From positions 1 to 38,500 of the forward strand of contig CAZHAK010000025.1 in NCBI GenBank assembly GCA_964530625.1: a stretch of 38,500 nt of DNA, in the 5' to 3' direction. Source of the DNA: JABWCQ01 sp964530625 (GTDB taxonomy: Bacteria; Electryoneota; RPQS01). Positions within the stretch are counted from its first letter, which is position 1. Each line of letters opens with the position of its first letter. The notes below the pieces were generated by a model. The model had not been told where the DNA came from. It saw only the letters and a list, made by a program, of their open reading frames with translations, and made no database searches. Position numbers and translations under genes: made by a program. This document shows, piece after piece, positions 8,551 to 16,270 of this stretch.

Positions 8551-9540
8551 TTAGAAACGAACAACCATACCACCCCATGTAAATCCGCCACCGAAGGCCA
8601 CGGCGAGCATCAGTTGACCGTCTTTTAGCTTTCCTTCTTTACGGGCTTCGTACATTGCCAGTGGAACTGAAGCGGAAGATGTGTTGCCGTACTTGTGGAT
8701 ATTCAGAAACACTTGCTCCATTGGCAGACCCATGCGCTCGGCTGTTGCGAAAATGATTCTTGTATTCGCCTGGTGCGGAATCAACCAATCAATGTCAGAA
8801 GGCTGCAATTGCGCCTTTTCTACGGTTTCGATGGCTGTGCGCTGGAGCATGCGAACAGCATGACGAAAAACTTCGCTGCCGTTCATCACCAGATGGTTGT
8901 CACCGTTTCCCATGCTGTCGCCAGTAGAAGCGGTTCCAGCTCCAATTGAGTAGAGTAAATCTACGGCGGCGCCGTTTGATCCAATTACTGTGGACAAAAT
9001 ACCCCGATCGTCATCAGCTGCAACTAAGACGGCAGCTCCTGCGGCGTCTCCGAAGAGTATGCAGGTCGAGCGATCGTCCCAGTTAACCATGGACGTCAGC
9101 ATCTCACTACCGATGACCAGAATTTTTTTCGCGCGCTTAGCGGCAATCAGTGTATCGGCATTATAAATCGCAAACAGGAAACCGCTGCATGTTGCGCTGA
9201 CGTCCCAAGCGGCGGCATTCTTCGCTCCAATCGCTTCTTGAACAAAGACAGAAGTTGCCGGGAAACGCATATCGCCCGTAACCGTGGCCAGAATAATGGC
9301 ATCGAGTTCCAACGGATCCACTTGAGCCTCAGCTAACGCTTCGCGCGCGGCCGTAATGCAATAGTCGGAAGTGCGATCGCCTTTCTTCATGATGCGGCGC
9401 TCTTTGATTCCGGTGCGGGATGTAATCCACTCGTCGGATGTATCGACAATTTTTTCGAGATCCTGATTTGACAGAATCGTTTCCGGTACACCAACTCCCA
9501 AACCCATGATCCGGGAAACTGGTTTGACCCCTTTACTCAT
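8551..9540 (-). CDS. fabH: Beta-ketoacyl-ACP synthase III
   Basis: FabH starts fatty-acid synthesis by condensing acetyl-CoA (or a branched primer) with malonyl-ACP. The catalytic triad is Cys118 (SATCSGFLF), His256 (IPHQANTRI) and Asn286 (KYGNTSSAS). The start is set at 9540 (329 residues) because homologues begin near the PVSRIMGLGVGVPE segment and because GAGGA lies 8 bases upstream; ATG at 9543 is equally possible, and an extension to 9627 would run far into plsX. The start overlaps the end of plsX by a few bases, so coupling is likely. Confidence 0.95.
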   Translation of the reverse strand: MSKGVKPVSRIMGLGVGVPETILSNQDLEKIVDTSDEWITSRTGIKERRIMKKGDRTSDYCITAAREALAEAQVDPLELDAIILATVTGDMRFPATSVFVQEAIGAKNAAAWDVSATCSGFLFAIYNADTLIAAKRAKKILVIGSEMLTSMVNWDDRSTCILFGDAAGAAVLVAADDDRGILSTVIGSNGAAVDLLYSIGAGTASTGDSMGNGDNHLVMNGSEVFRHAVRMLQRTAIETVEKAQLQPSDIDWLIPHQANTRIIFATAERMGLPMEQVFLNIHKYGNTSSASVPLAMYEARKEGKLKDGQLMLAVAFGGGFTWGGMVVRF

Positions 9541-10606
9541 CATCTGTTTCCTCGACTTCAAGCTCGTCCCGCTTCTCCACTCTGCCTTTGTAACGCGCCA
9601 CTCCGCGCGCCAACATTCCGGCATCATAGTGATCCACCCCTGCGCTCAATGCACCCGGAAGATCACGTTCAACTAAATTCTTCGCTTCGCGAATAGCATT
9701 CTTAACCGCTTTCGCGTTAGAACCGCCATGGCAGATTATGGACACTCCGTTCACACCCAACAACGGCACTCCACCGATTTCCGAGTAGTCGTACTCCTTA
9801 ACCATCTCCAGCAATTGTTTCGGCGGTTCTCCAATTTTCCCATTTGGCCCCGTGGACATGCGTTTGATGAACGTGTGCACTAACGATTCGCTGAGTTTCA
9901 ATACGACATTACCAACAAACCCGTCGCAGACAACAACGTCTGCTTTGTTCGTAAAGATATCTCGGCCTTCAATGTTACCGATGAAATTCAATCCACTTTG
10001 CTCAAGCAGATAGTGTGTAGCCAGCACTAGTTCATCACCCTTGGTCTTCTCTTCCCCGATAGAGAGTAGTGCGATACGCGGTGTCTTTATTCCTGTAAGC
10101 AACTCGATATAGACCGCGCCCATGACTGCGAATTGCAGCAAGTTGATCGGCTTGCAATCTGTGTTTGCACCGACGTCGAGTAAAATTGAAAATTTGCCTT
10201 CGCCTTGCGGAAATAGACCACCAATCGTCGGGCGGCGAACACCGCGAATCAGGCCGAGCTTCATGTAGCTCGCGGCCATTTGAACACCAGTGTGACCGGC
10301 TGAGACAATGCCCGACGCGAGACCAGTTTGATGCATGTCAATCGCGCGCAAGAGCGAGCTGTTCGGCTTTGAGCGCACGACTTTGCCCGGCGAATCCGTC
10401 ATAACCACGACTTCCGGAGCATGTTCAATCATGATCCGACCATCAGCGACGGAGCGGCCAAGTCGCTGAAGTTCTGACTCCAATATTTTCTCAGGGCCAA
10501 ACAGGGCGATTCGGACGTCTTTCATCTCGTCCGTTGCCAAGCATGCCGCTTCAACGGGGACACGAGGGGCGCTATCACCCCCCATAGCATCCAAGGCTAT
10601 GACCAT
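9533..10606 (-). CDS. plsX: Phosphate acyltransferase PlsX
   Basis: PlsX makes acyl-phosphate from acyl-ACP, the first step toward phosphatidic acid in the PlsX/PlsY route. The protein opens with the family signature MVIALDAMGGDSAP and contains SAGHTGVQMAA, LLDVGANTDCKP and CDGFVGNVVLK. The ATG at 10606 gives this canonical N-terminus (357 residues); a TTG three codons upstream is less likely. A short acidic tail (EVEETDDE) extends the C-terminus slightly. It follows rpmF by 22 bases and overlaps the fabH start, the usual rpmF-plsX-fabH order. Confidence 0.96.
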   Translation of the reverse strand: MVIALDAMGGDSAPRVPVEAACLATDEMKDVRIALFGPEKILESELQRLGRSVADGRIMIEHAPEVVVMTDSPGKVVRSKPNSSLLRAIDMHQTGLASGIVSAGHTGVQMAASYMKLGLIRGVRRPTIGGLFPQGEGKFSILLDVGANTDCKPINLLQFAVMGAVYIELLTGIKTPRIALLSIGEEKTKGDELVLATHYLLEQSGLNFIGNIEGRDIFTNKADVVVCDGFVGNVVLKLSESLVHTFIKRMSTGPNGKIGEPPKQLLEMVKEYDYSEIGGVPLLGVNGVSIICHGGSNAKAVKNAIREAKNLVERDLPGALSAGVDHYDAGMLARGVARYKGRVEKRDELEVEETDDE

Positions 10607-10628
10607 GGACGACAAGCTGATTCCCTGC

Positions 10629-10811
10629 TTAAGCGTTCTTTACTTGAAGTACAAAGCGGCCATTGTAGTAACCACAGGAGCCGCACACACGGTGCGGAGC
10701 GATCACAGCCTTGCAATTCGAGCAAGTGGCCAAGGCTGGGCCTGTTAACTTATAGTTTGCGCGGCGGCGATCACGGCGCGACTTTCCGGTTCGTCTTTTT
10801 GGTACTGGCAT
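10629..10811 (-). CDS. rpmF: 50S ribosomal protein L32
   Basis: This small basic protein of 60 residues is a component of the large ribosomal subunit. It starts MPVPKRRTGKSRRDRRRA, the standard L32 N-terminus, and has the zinc-binding type with CxxC pairs at Cys30/Cys33 and Cys43/Cys46. The zinc form argues that the cell has no need, from this copy, for a zinc-free paralogue. It sits 13 bases after DUF177 and 22 before plsX, a very conserved linkage in bacteria. Confidence 0.97.
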   Translation of the reverse strand: MPVPKRRTGKSRRDRRRANYKLTGPALATCSNCKAVIAPHRVCGSCGYYNGRFVLQVKNA

Positions 10812-10824
10812 GTTTGGTTGGGAG

Positions 10825-11289
10825 TTATTTAGACAAAGTTATCTGACAAGTACAAGGACCTTCATTCAGGTTTGAGCCGCAACGCGGACAGAGGCCCAAG
10901 CACTCTTCGCGGCAGAGATGGCGGCCCGAATAAGCAAGAATCAGGAAGTCGCGAAAATCGGACGATAAATCAACTTCCGTCGTGCCTGGCTTGAAATAGA
11001 CGATACTTTCGTCATCTACATCCTCACCAGGTGCGTTTCCCGAGATGAAAAGCAACAAGCCCTCTGCTGAAAGCGGGACATCGCACGCTGTCAGGCAACG
11101 ATCACATTCCGCAGATGCGGTAGTATCGAGTTTGAACCTCAGGTCGAAATACGGGTCATGACGGTCCAGCCTTAGATGCGCCTGAATCGCATGAGTAAAC
11201 TCATCGGGGCTTAGCCCGATTTCGGTCGGCTCAAGCTCCTGATCAATCTGGTGGATTCCTGCGGGATAGGTCGGCAAATGGAGTTTCAC
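10825..11289 (-). CDS. DUF177 (YceD-like) protein
   Basis: YceD/DUF177 proteins are almost always coded next to rpmF and have been linked to 23S rRNA maturation; the exact role here is not shown by the sequence. The 154-residue protein has the family core AECDRCLTACDVPL with paired cysteines, and a C-terminal cysteine cluster (CREECLGLCPRCGSNLNEGPCTC) that could bind zinc. The start codon is GTG at 11289; no Shine-Dalgarno site is visible. It is the first gene of the lipid operon, and a probable promoter lies just upstream. Confidence 0.87.
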   Translation of the reverse strand: MKLHLPTYPAGIHQIDQELEPTEIGLSPDEFTHAIQAHLRLDRHDPYFDLRFKLDTTASAECDRCLTACDVPLSAEGLLLFISGNAPGEDVDDESIVYFKPGTTEVDLSSDFRDFLILAYSGRHLCREECLGLCPRCGSNLNEGPCTCQITLSK

Positions 11290-11310
11290 GGCAAGGAATC
11301 TGAAGTAATA

Positions 11311-11339
11311 AATTTAACAAGACTTTGGCAGAATATCAA
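11311..11339 (-). promoter_or_regulatory. Probable sigma-70-type promoter for the DUF177-rpmF-plsX-fab operon
   Basis: On the minus strand TTGATA (11334-11339) is followed after exactly 17 bases by TAAATT (11311-11316). The -35 matches consensus at five of six positions and the -10 at four. It lies in an AT-rich gap (11290-11427) and would start transcription roughly 15 bases before the GTG, giving a very short leader. The position fits, but this is pattern matching only. I see no clear operator for a fatty-acid regulator nearby. Confidence 0.5.
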
Positions 11340-11427
11340 GCAGTTACGCAAGCCCCACGATTCTCAATGTTGCTTGCCTAATAATTTGTTTATTCTGCAA
11401 TTATAAAATAATAGGGAATTCCGACTT

Positions 11428-12009
11428 TCAGCTTCCCTTTTCTGACGATGGTTCAGAATTTGGCGGTTCCGGGTCCGTCAGGCGAACTTCAAGGGAGCGA
11501 ATGTGGTCACGAATCTTGGCGGCCTCTTCGTAGGCTTCCATTTCGACGCACTCTTTGAGCTTTTGATGCAGGTAGGCAATCTGTTCTACGATAGACCGAT
11601 TCACCGGTTCATTGCTGACCGCCGCTCCGTCCATGACTTTGGGAACTACCTGAATGGGAGCCTTTGATTTAAGGGCCAGCGCGATCGCGTCAGAGGGTCG
11701 AGCATCAATCCGGCGAATTTCGCCGTTGGTTGTTTTCAGCTCGACTTCGGCGTAAAAAGTATTGTCCCGGAGATCGCAGATCGTCGTTGAGCGAATTTCA
11801 ATCTCCGCTTCTACCAAGATGGCGGCGAACAGATCATAGGTCATCGGGCGAGCGTATTCCAGTCCCTGCAAGAGAAAGGAAATGCTCTGGGCTTCGGCGG
11901 CTCCAATAAAAATCGGCAGCCAGCGTTCGCCTTCTTTTTCTTTTAGAATTACTACATAGCCTTGATAAGGCGGGCAGACTGATATACCAATTACTTCAAC
12001 TGAAACCAT
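11428..12009 (-). CDS. Bifunctional nuclease family protein (DUF151) with C-terminal UVR motif
   Basis: The first 130 or so residues form a BFN/DUF151 domain: MVSVEVIGISV, then ERWLPIFIGAAEAQSI, and RRIDARPSDAIALALKSKAPI, which carries the conserved ARPSDA segment. Family members have been reported with DNase/RNase activity and in stress responses. Residues about 143-172 form a UVR motif of the kind that links UvrB and UvrC (LHQKLKECVEMEAYEEAAKIRD). The fused form is common in Bacteroidetes-like genomes. GGAG lies 6 bases before the ATG at 12009. It follows the adenylate-forming enzyme by 35 bases, and the downstream gap carries the next operon's promoter. Confidence 0.87.
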   Translation of the reverse strand: MVSVEVIGISVCPPYQGYVVILKEKEGERWLPIFIGAAEAQSISFLLQGLEYARPMTYDLFAAILVEAEIEIRSTTICDLRDNTFYAEVELKTTNGEIRRIDARPSDAIALALKSKAPIQVVPKVMDGAAVSNEPVNRSIVEQIAYLHQKLKECVEMEAYEEAAKIRDHIRSLEVRLTDPEPPNSEPSSEKGS

Positions 12010-12044
12010 ATGTATCTCCGAGCGGGCCTAACTCTCTTATATTG

Positions 12045-13604
12045 TCACTCTTCTGATGTACCGTCTGCAGGCATTTGCGCTGCTGCTGGCGCAATGTATG
12101 CTTTAGATTCTTTTGACGGGCCGGGAATCTTCGATGGAGTCGGCAGACCATATCGAATGACTTTTCCGGTCGGTGTCCGGAACAGTTTTTCTACCATGGC
12201 AACACGTACTGGCAACAGATAGCGCGGCACGTCCGAGCTTAAACTGTGAATTCGCTTTAGGTCAAGCGAGTCGTTGCGGGAGGCGACACAGACCGCGACT
12301 TCACTCTCGACCTCGTCGTCGGGAAGTGCGTACACAATGCTCTCGTCAACTCCCTCTACCTGCCTTAGCAACAATTCAACTTGACCTGCATCGATTGGAA
12401 AGCCTGCCCTGTAGAAGACCATCTTTTCGTTTCCGACGACAAACAAAAAGTCGCTGGTATCATGGATTCCCCAATCCGTAGTCACGTTGACTTCAGCACG
12501 CAATTCGCTCTTTGATTGAAAAGTGAGCGAGACAACCTTTGTTGGGGCGGGAGCGTAGTGATAGGTCAATCTTCCCAAGTCACCGAGGGTGTTACGTTCA
12601 CCCTCTCTTGAGCATGACTCAAGCTCTGCTCCGCCAATAGGTCTTCCGACGGACTCGGTTGGCCAGACACCGGGTATGGGGTTCACCGCCAGAAAACCTG
12701 CGGCTTCGGCGAGGCTATATCCGTTCCAGATTGCCGCGTCAGTCGCCTGAGCGAGCGTCGTCGCGTAGGACTCCGACAAACTAAAGTCAGAGGTCATTAT
12801 CGCTGAAACTTTGCCTTTTACGCGCAGCAACTTATCCGCGTTCCATGTCGAAGGATCCGAAGTTTGCGACAGCAGTAATATTCTTTGCGACTCGTTGGTC
12901 CGAGGAGCTTCGTTCAACTTACTTTCCGGATCGTCAAGCACCAGAGTTCCTCCGGCGGCGAGTGCGGCACAGAAACCTAACGCGAATACCGATGAAAGAG
13001 CAAGGCAACCCGTGAACCACACTTCGGTCTTTGCACCAAGGCGCAGGGCCGTCGTCAAAGCTTTTGCCTGCCACTCTATCGCCTCGGCAGAATGCTGAAA
13101 CGCTTTTGGCAGGCCACAGGTCCCGGCAGTATGCAGATAAAAACTGGCGTCATCCGCAGGCTCCGGAGGATTGATGCGACTGGCCTGCAATTGACTACCG
13201 CTGTCCCCTACCCACCTTAAATAAGGAAGTCTCGCCTTAAATCCGTTTGAGTCCAGCGAAGTTCCGCAATACAATCCATGAATTCTCAGAGTGTCAAACA
13301 GTTTTGAAAGAACGTCATGATCCTGTCTTGAATCAACCCAGAAAGGACTCGCGCCCTCGCAAAGACATGCAAGCAAAACAGCGACAGACGAAACCGAACG
13401 CTCGGCAGATATCGCAACGATCTGTCCTGCGCCGATCCCGGAGAAGTTTAGCGCCGCTCTATATCGTCCGACTTCTTCCGCGAGAGTCGCGGCGGTTATC
13501 CGCTTACCGTCTGAAATCATAAGCACTCGGTCGGGCTTGTCGGTTAACAGGCCATGCGCCCAAGTTGAAGCGGAAAACAAAATTTGCGGCACTTCCGAGA
13601 TCAC
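12045..13604 (-). CDS. Divergent adenylate-forming (ANL superfamily, acyl-CoA synthetase-like) enzyme
   Basis: The fold is that of AMP-binding acid:CoA ligases, which activate a carboxylic acid as acyl-AMP and transfer it to CoA or a carrier. Visible are a phosphate-binding loop YLHTAGTCGLPKAF (157-168; usual form YTSGTTGxPKG), the WNGYSLAEAAG segment in place of YGxTE, and a C-terminal FRTPTGKVIR with the catalytic Lys481. The A7/A8 region (DWGIHDTSDFLFVVGNEKMVFYRAG) lacks the usual GD and GR residues, so activity may be altered or lost. Length is 519 with a proline/alanine tail. The GTG start overlaps the yifB stop (GTGA). Its place two genes after the ceramide-synthase-like protein makes fatty-acid activation a possible job. 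Substrate unknown. Confidence 0.72.
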   Translation of the reverse strand: MISEVPQILFSASTWAHGLLTDKPDRVLMISDGKRITAATLAEEVGRYRAALNFSGIGAGQIVAISAERSVSSVAVLLACLCEGASPFWVDSRQDHDVLSKLFDTLRIHGLYCGTSLDSNGFKARLPYLRWVGDSGSQLQASRINPPEPADDASFYLHTAGTCGLPKAFQHSAEAIEWQAKALTTALRLGAKTEVWFTGCLALSSVFALGFCAALAAGGTLVLDDPESKLNEAPRTNESQRILLLSQTSDPSTWNADKLLRVKGKVSAIMTSDFSLSESYATTLAQATDAAIWNGYSLAEAAGFLAVNPIPGVWPTESVGRPIGGAELESCSREGERNTLGDLGRLTYHYAPAPTKVVSLTFQSKSELRAEVNVTTDWGIHDTSDFLFVVGNEKMVFYRAGFPIDAGQVELLLRQVEGVDESIVYALPDDEVESEVAVCVASRNDSLDLKRIHSLSSDVPRYLLPVRVAMVEKLFRTPTGKVIRYGLPTPSKIPGPSKESKAYIAPAAAQMPADGTSEE

Positions 13605-15148
13605 GTGACTAACTCTCCCAAGCGATCTAGTGAGCGATATTGCACTGCTTCCGTGACGTGTGTCAAAGTAATTTCTTCCGTACCTTCCAAGTCTGCAATT
13701 GTGCGCGCAACTTTGCGAATTCTATGATACGCACGGGCAGAAAGCCCCATGTTTTCCACAACTTGCCTTAGCAAGTCAAGGCTCTGGGTATCGAGTGGAG
13801 CGAACTTCTCAATTTCTTTGTTATTCATTTGAGCGTTCGCATACAAATCCGAGCGGAATCTTTCGAATCGCTCTCGCTGTTTGCGTCGTGCTAAATTTAC
13901 GCGGTCGCGAATGTGGGTCGTGTTATCCTTTTCGGCAGGTGACGACAGCTCGTTCCAAGTCACTCGCGGCACTTCGACATGCAAATCAATCCGGTCGAGC
14001 AAAGGGCCGGAAATTTTTGAGACATATCGTCGAATCTGCTCGGATGTACACTTGCACTCTCGATCCGGGTCAGTGGCAAAGCCACATGGACACGGATTCA
14101 TCGCAGCAATCAACATGAACTGCGCAGGATATGCCAGTGTAACCGCTGCTCTTGACAATGTCACAACACCGTCTTCAAGCGGCTGGCGCAGGACTTCGAG
14201 AACATTCTTGTGAAACTCAGGGAGCTCGTCCAAAAACAACACGCCATGATGCGCCAACGAAACTTCACCGGGACGCGGAATCACTCCGCCGCCAATCAAG
14301 CCCGCGTCGGAAACCGTGTGGTGCGGCGCGCGATAAGGGCGACTGGCAACGATGGCTTGACCGATGCGCAAGGTGCCCGCGACTGAGTGTACACGGGTGG
14401 TTTCAAGAGCTTCTTCAAGGCTAAACTCCGGCAGAATCCCGGGAAGCCTTTTTGCCAACATGGTCTTTCCAGACCCGGGCGGACCAATCATTAACACGTT
14501 GTGCGCGCCTGCGGCAGCGACTTCGAGAGCTCGTTTGACGGACGACTGTCCGCGTACATCGGAGAAATCTCCAACTGGTTCGCGGGACTCGTCAAACAGT
14601 CGCTGGTGATCCACGACGTGACGCGAGACGGGAAGCTGTCCATTCAGGAAATCAACCGCATCACGCAATGTGCCGACAGGATACACTTCGATTTCTGGAA
14701 TCAGCGCGGCCTCCTGAGCATTTGCTTCGGAAACAATCAGGCGGCGAACACCTTCACGCCGCATGGCGCCGGAGATGGACAAGACTCCGCGCACGGGCCT
14801 GACGTGCCCGTCCAGAGCAAGCTCTCCGACAAGGGCAACATCTTCCAACGCAGAGGGAGCAAGCTGACCTGAGGCTCCAAGAATTCCTACGGCAATCGGG
14901 AGATCGAATCCGCTGCCCTCTTTTCGAATGTTCGCCGGAGCAAGATTAATCGTAATCTTGCGATCCGGCATCGCAAAACCGGAATTCTTTATCGCGGCTG
15001 AGACTCGTTCGCGAGCTTCTTTAACCGCGTTATCAGGCAATCCGACGACAACGATATTGCGCTCCGTCGCATTTTCCAAATGACACTCTGCGCGGACACG
15101 GTAAGCGTCCACTCCTAACAGGGCTGCGGTAGTGACATCTGAAAACAT
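13601..15148 (-). CDS. comM: YifB/ComM family Mg-chelatase-like AAA+ ATPase
   Basis: ComM is a hexameric helicase that aids branch migration during natural transformation; homologues occur widely, also in bacteria not known to be competent. The 515 residues show an N-terminal Lon-protease-like fold without protease function (about 1-175), then the ATPase with Walker A GPPGSGKT (222-229), Walker B GVLFLDELPEF and the downstream NPCPCGFATDPDRECKC cysteine segment. The C-terminal Mg-chelatase-type domain includes SARAYHRIRKVARTIADL. Length and order match the family. It follows the GNAT gene by 6 bases and overlaps the next gene. The neighbouring lipid genes do not share an obvious role with it. 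Confidence 0.93.
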   Translation of the reverse strand: MFSDVTTAALLGVDAYRVRAECHLENATERNIVVVGLPDNAVKEARERVSAAIKNSGFAMPDRKITINLAPANIRKEGSGFDLPIAVGILGASGQLAPSALEDVALVGELALDGHVRPVRGVLSISGAMRREGVRRLIVSEANAQEAALIPEIEVYPVGTLRDAVDFLNGQLPVSRHVVDHQRLFDESREPVGDFSDVRGQSSVKRALEVAAAGAHNVLMIGPPGSGKTMLAKRLPGILPEFSLEEALETTRVHSVAGTLRIGQAIVASRPYRAPHHTVSDAGLIGGGVIPRPGEVSLAHHGVLFLDELPEFHKNVLEVLRQPLEDGVVTLSRAAVTLAYPAQFMLIAAMNPCPCGFATDPDRECKCTSEQIRRYVSKISGPLLDRIDLHVEVPRVTWNELSSPAEKDNTTHIRDRVNLARRKQRERFERFRSDLYANAQMNNKEIEKFAPLDTQSLDLLRQVVENMGLSARAYHRIRKVARTIADLEGTEEITLTHVTEAVQYRSLDRLGELVT

Positions 15149-15154
15149 ATGCTG

Positions 15155-16270
15155 CTATATCCGCTTCTCGTAAATCCGCCAAGTCTTGTAAGCACGTGAG
15201 CCCATCGCTTTGGCGGCGCTGGTCATTAACTCGTTGTCTTCAAGCACCCAGGAAAACTCTCCCCACTTGTAGCCTGCTGCGGTGCCCGCTTCATAGGCTC
15301 GCAGGTAAAGCACCGTATCAATCCCACGCTTGCGAAACTGCGGAAGCACACCCATTGCCAAGACACGAGCGCGACCCACCTTGTGTTTGCCAAGCAAGAG
15401 ACGAAAAATCCCAAAGGGAAAGAGCGATCCGTTCAGTTTCTTAAAGATCACATTCAGGTCCGGCAAGGCGAGGATAAATCCAACGACTTGACCGTCGCTG
15501 GTCTCGGCGAATTGAATCAGCCGTGGATCCAGAACCAATTTGAAGTTCTTGGCCATGACGTCCAATTCATCATTTGTCATGGGTACGAAGCCCCAGTTCT
15601 CTTCCCAAGCCGAGTTGTAAACGGCCTTAAACCGCTCAACTTCTTGCGCAAAATCATTCGTTTTGAAGAAACGAAAACGAATATCCATGCGCTGCTCGAG
15701 TTTGCGGCCAATGTCGATGACACGGTCTGACAAATCACCCTCGAACATTTGAAAGGCAAGCAAGTCCTTGACCTTCTCTAAACCCGCTGACTCTAGCAAA
15801 CTTGAATAATAAGGCGGGTTGTGAGTCATCATCACAGCAGGTGGCGTGTCGAAGCCATCCACCAGCAGTCCGCACTCTTCGTTGGTCGAAAAATTCATCG
15901 GGCCTCGCATGGTATCGAGGCCCTGTTTTTTCAAAAACTCCTCAGCGGCGCTTAGTAGCGCGCCTGCGACAGCATGATCATTTTCGGATTCGAAGAAACC
16001 GAAAAACCCGACCCTGTCCTTCCAAAAGTCATTGTGAGCCGAATTCACTACCGCGCTGATTCGTCCCTTTATCTTAGCCGATTCGTCCACGGCTAAGAAG
16101 TGCTTGACGAGTGCATGTTTGTGGAATGGGTGCTTAGGTGAAAACAGCTGTCGCTGATCGAACAGCAGCGGCGGCACCCAGTTAGGATCAGTGGCCTGAA
16201 CTTGCCACGGAAACCGCAGAAAACGGGTCAGTGACTTCGGATCCGACACTGGTTGAATTCGAATCGGAAT
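15155..16270 (-). CDS. GNAT-like acyltransferase of the YghO / bacterial ceramide synthase type
   Basis: The protein resembles E. coli YghO and the GNAT-like bacterial ceramide synthases: FPWQVQATDPNWVPPLLFDQ near the N-terminus, then LDTMRGPMNFSTNEECGLLVDGFD and a C-terminal GVLPQFRKRGIDTVLY acetyl-CoA-binding-like segment. Bacterial ceramide synthases of this kind N-acylate 3-ketosphinganine made by serine palmitoyltransferase, and here such an enzyme is coded immediately upstream. No ATG is available. GTG at 16249 gives 364 residues, but the family usually has a few residues more before PVSDPKSL; the frame supplies IPIRIQP, and GGAGG lies 6 bases before an ATT at 16270. I therefore take the AUU start. 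The gene overlaps the upstream gene by 83 bases. Function is inferred from family and context. Confidence 0.75.
   Translation of the reverse strand: MPIRIQPVSDPKSLTRFLRFPWQVQATDPNWVPPLLFDQRQLFSPKHPFHKHALVKHFLAVDESAKIKGRISAVVNSAHNDFWKDRVGFFGFFESENDHAVAGALLSAAEEFLKKQGLDTMRGPMNFSTNEECGLLVDGFDTPPAVMMTHNPPYYSSLLESAGLEKVKDLLAFQMFEGDLSDRVIDIGRKLEQRMDIRFRFFKTNDFAQEVERFKAVYNSAWEENWGFVPMTNDELDVMAKNFKLVLDPRLIQFAETSDGQVVGFILALPDLNVIFKKLNGSLFPFGIFRLLLGKHKVGRARVLAMGVLPQFRKRGIDTVLYLRAYEAGTAAGYKWGEFSWVLEDNELMTSAAKAMGSRAYKTWRIYEKRI

Noticed and set aside
9541..9627. Upstream start for fabH at 9627
   Set aside because: The added residues lie inside plsX and do not match FabH N-termini.
13699..14118. 139-codon plus-strand frame
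   Set aside because: It is antisense to comM, which has complete Walker motifs; no domain is seen.
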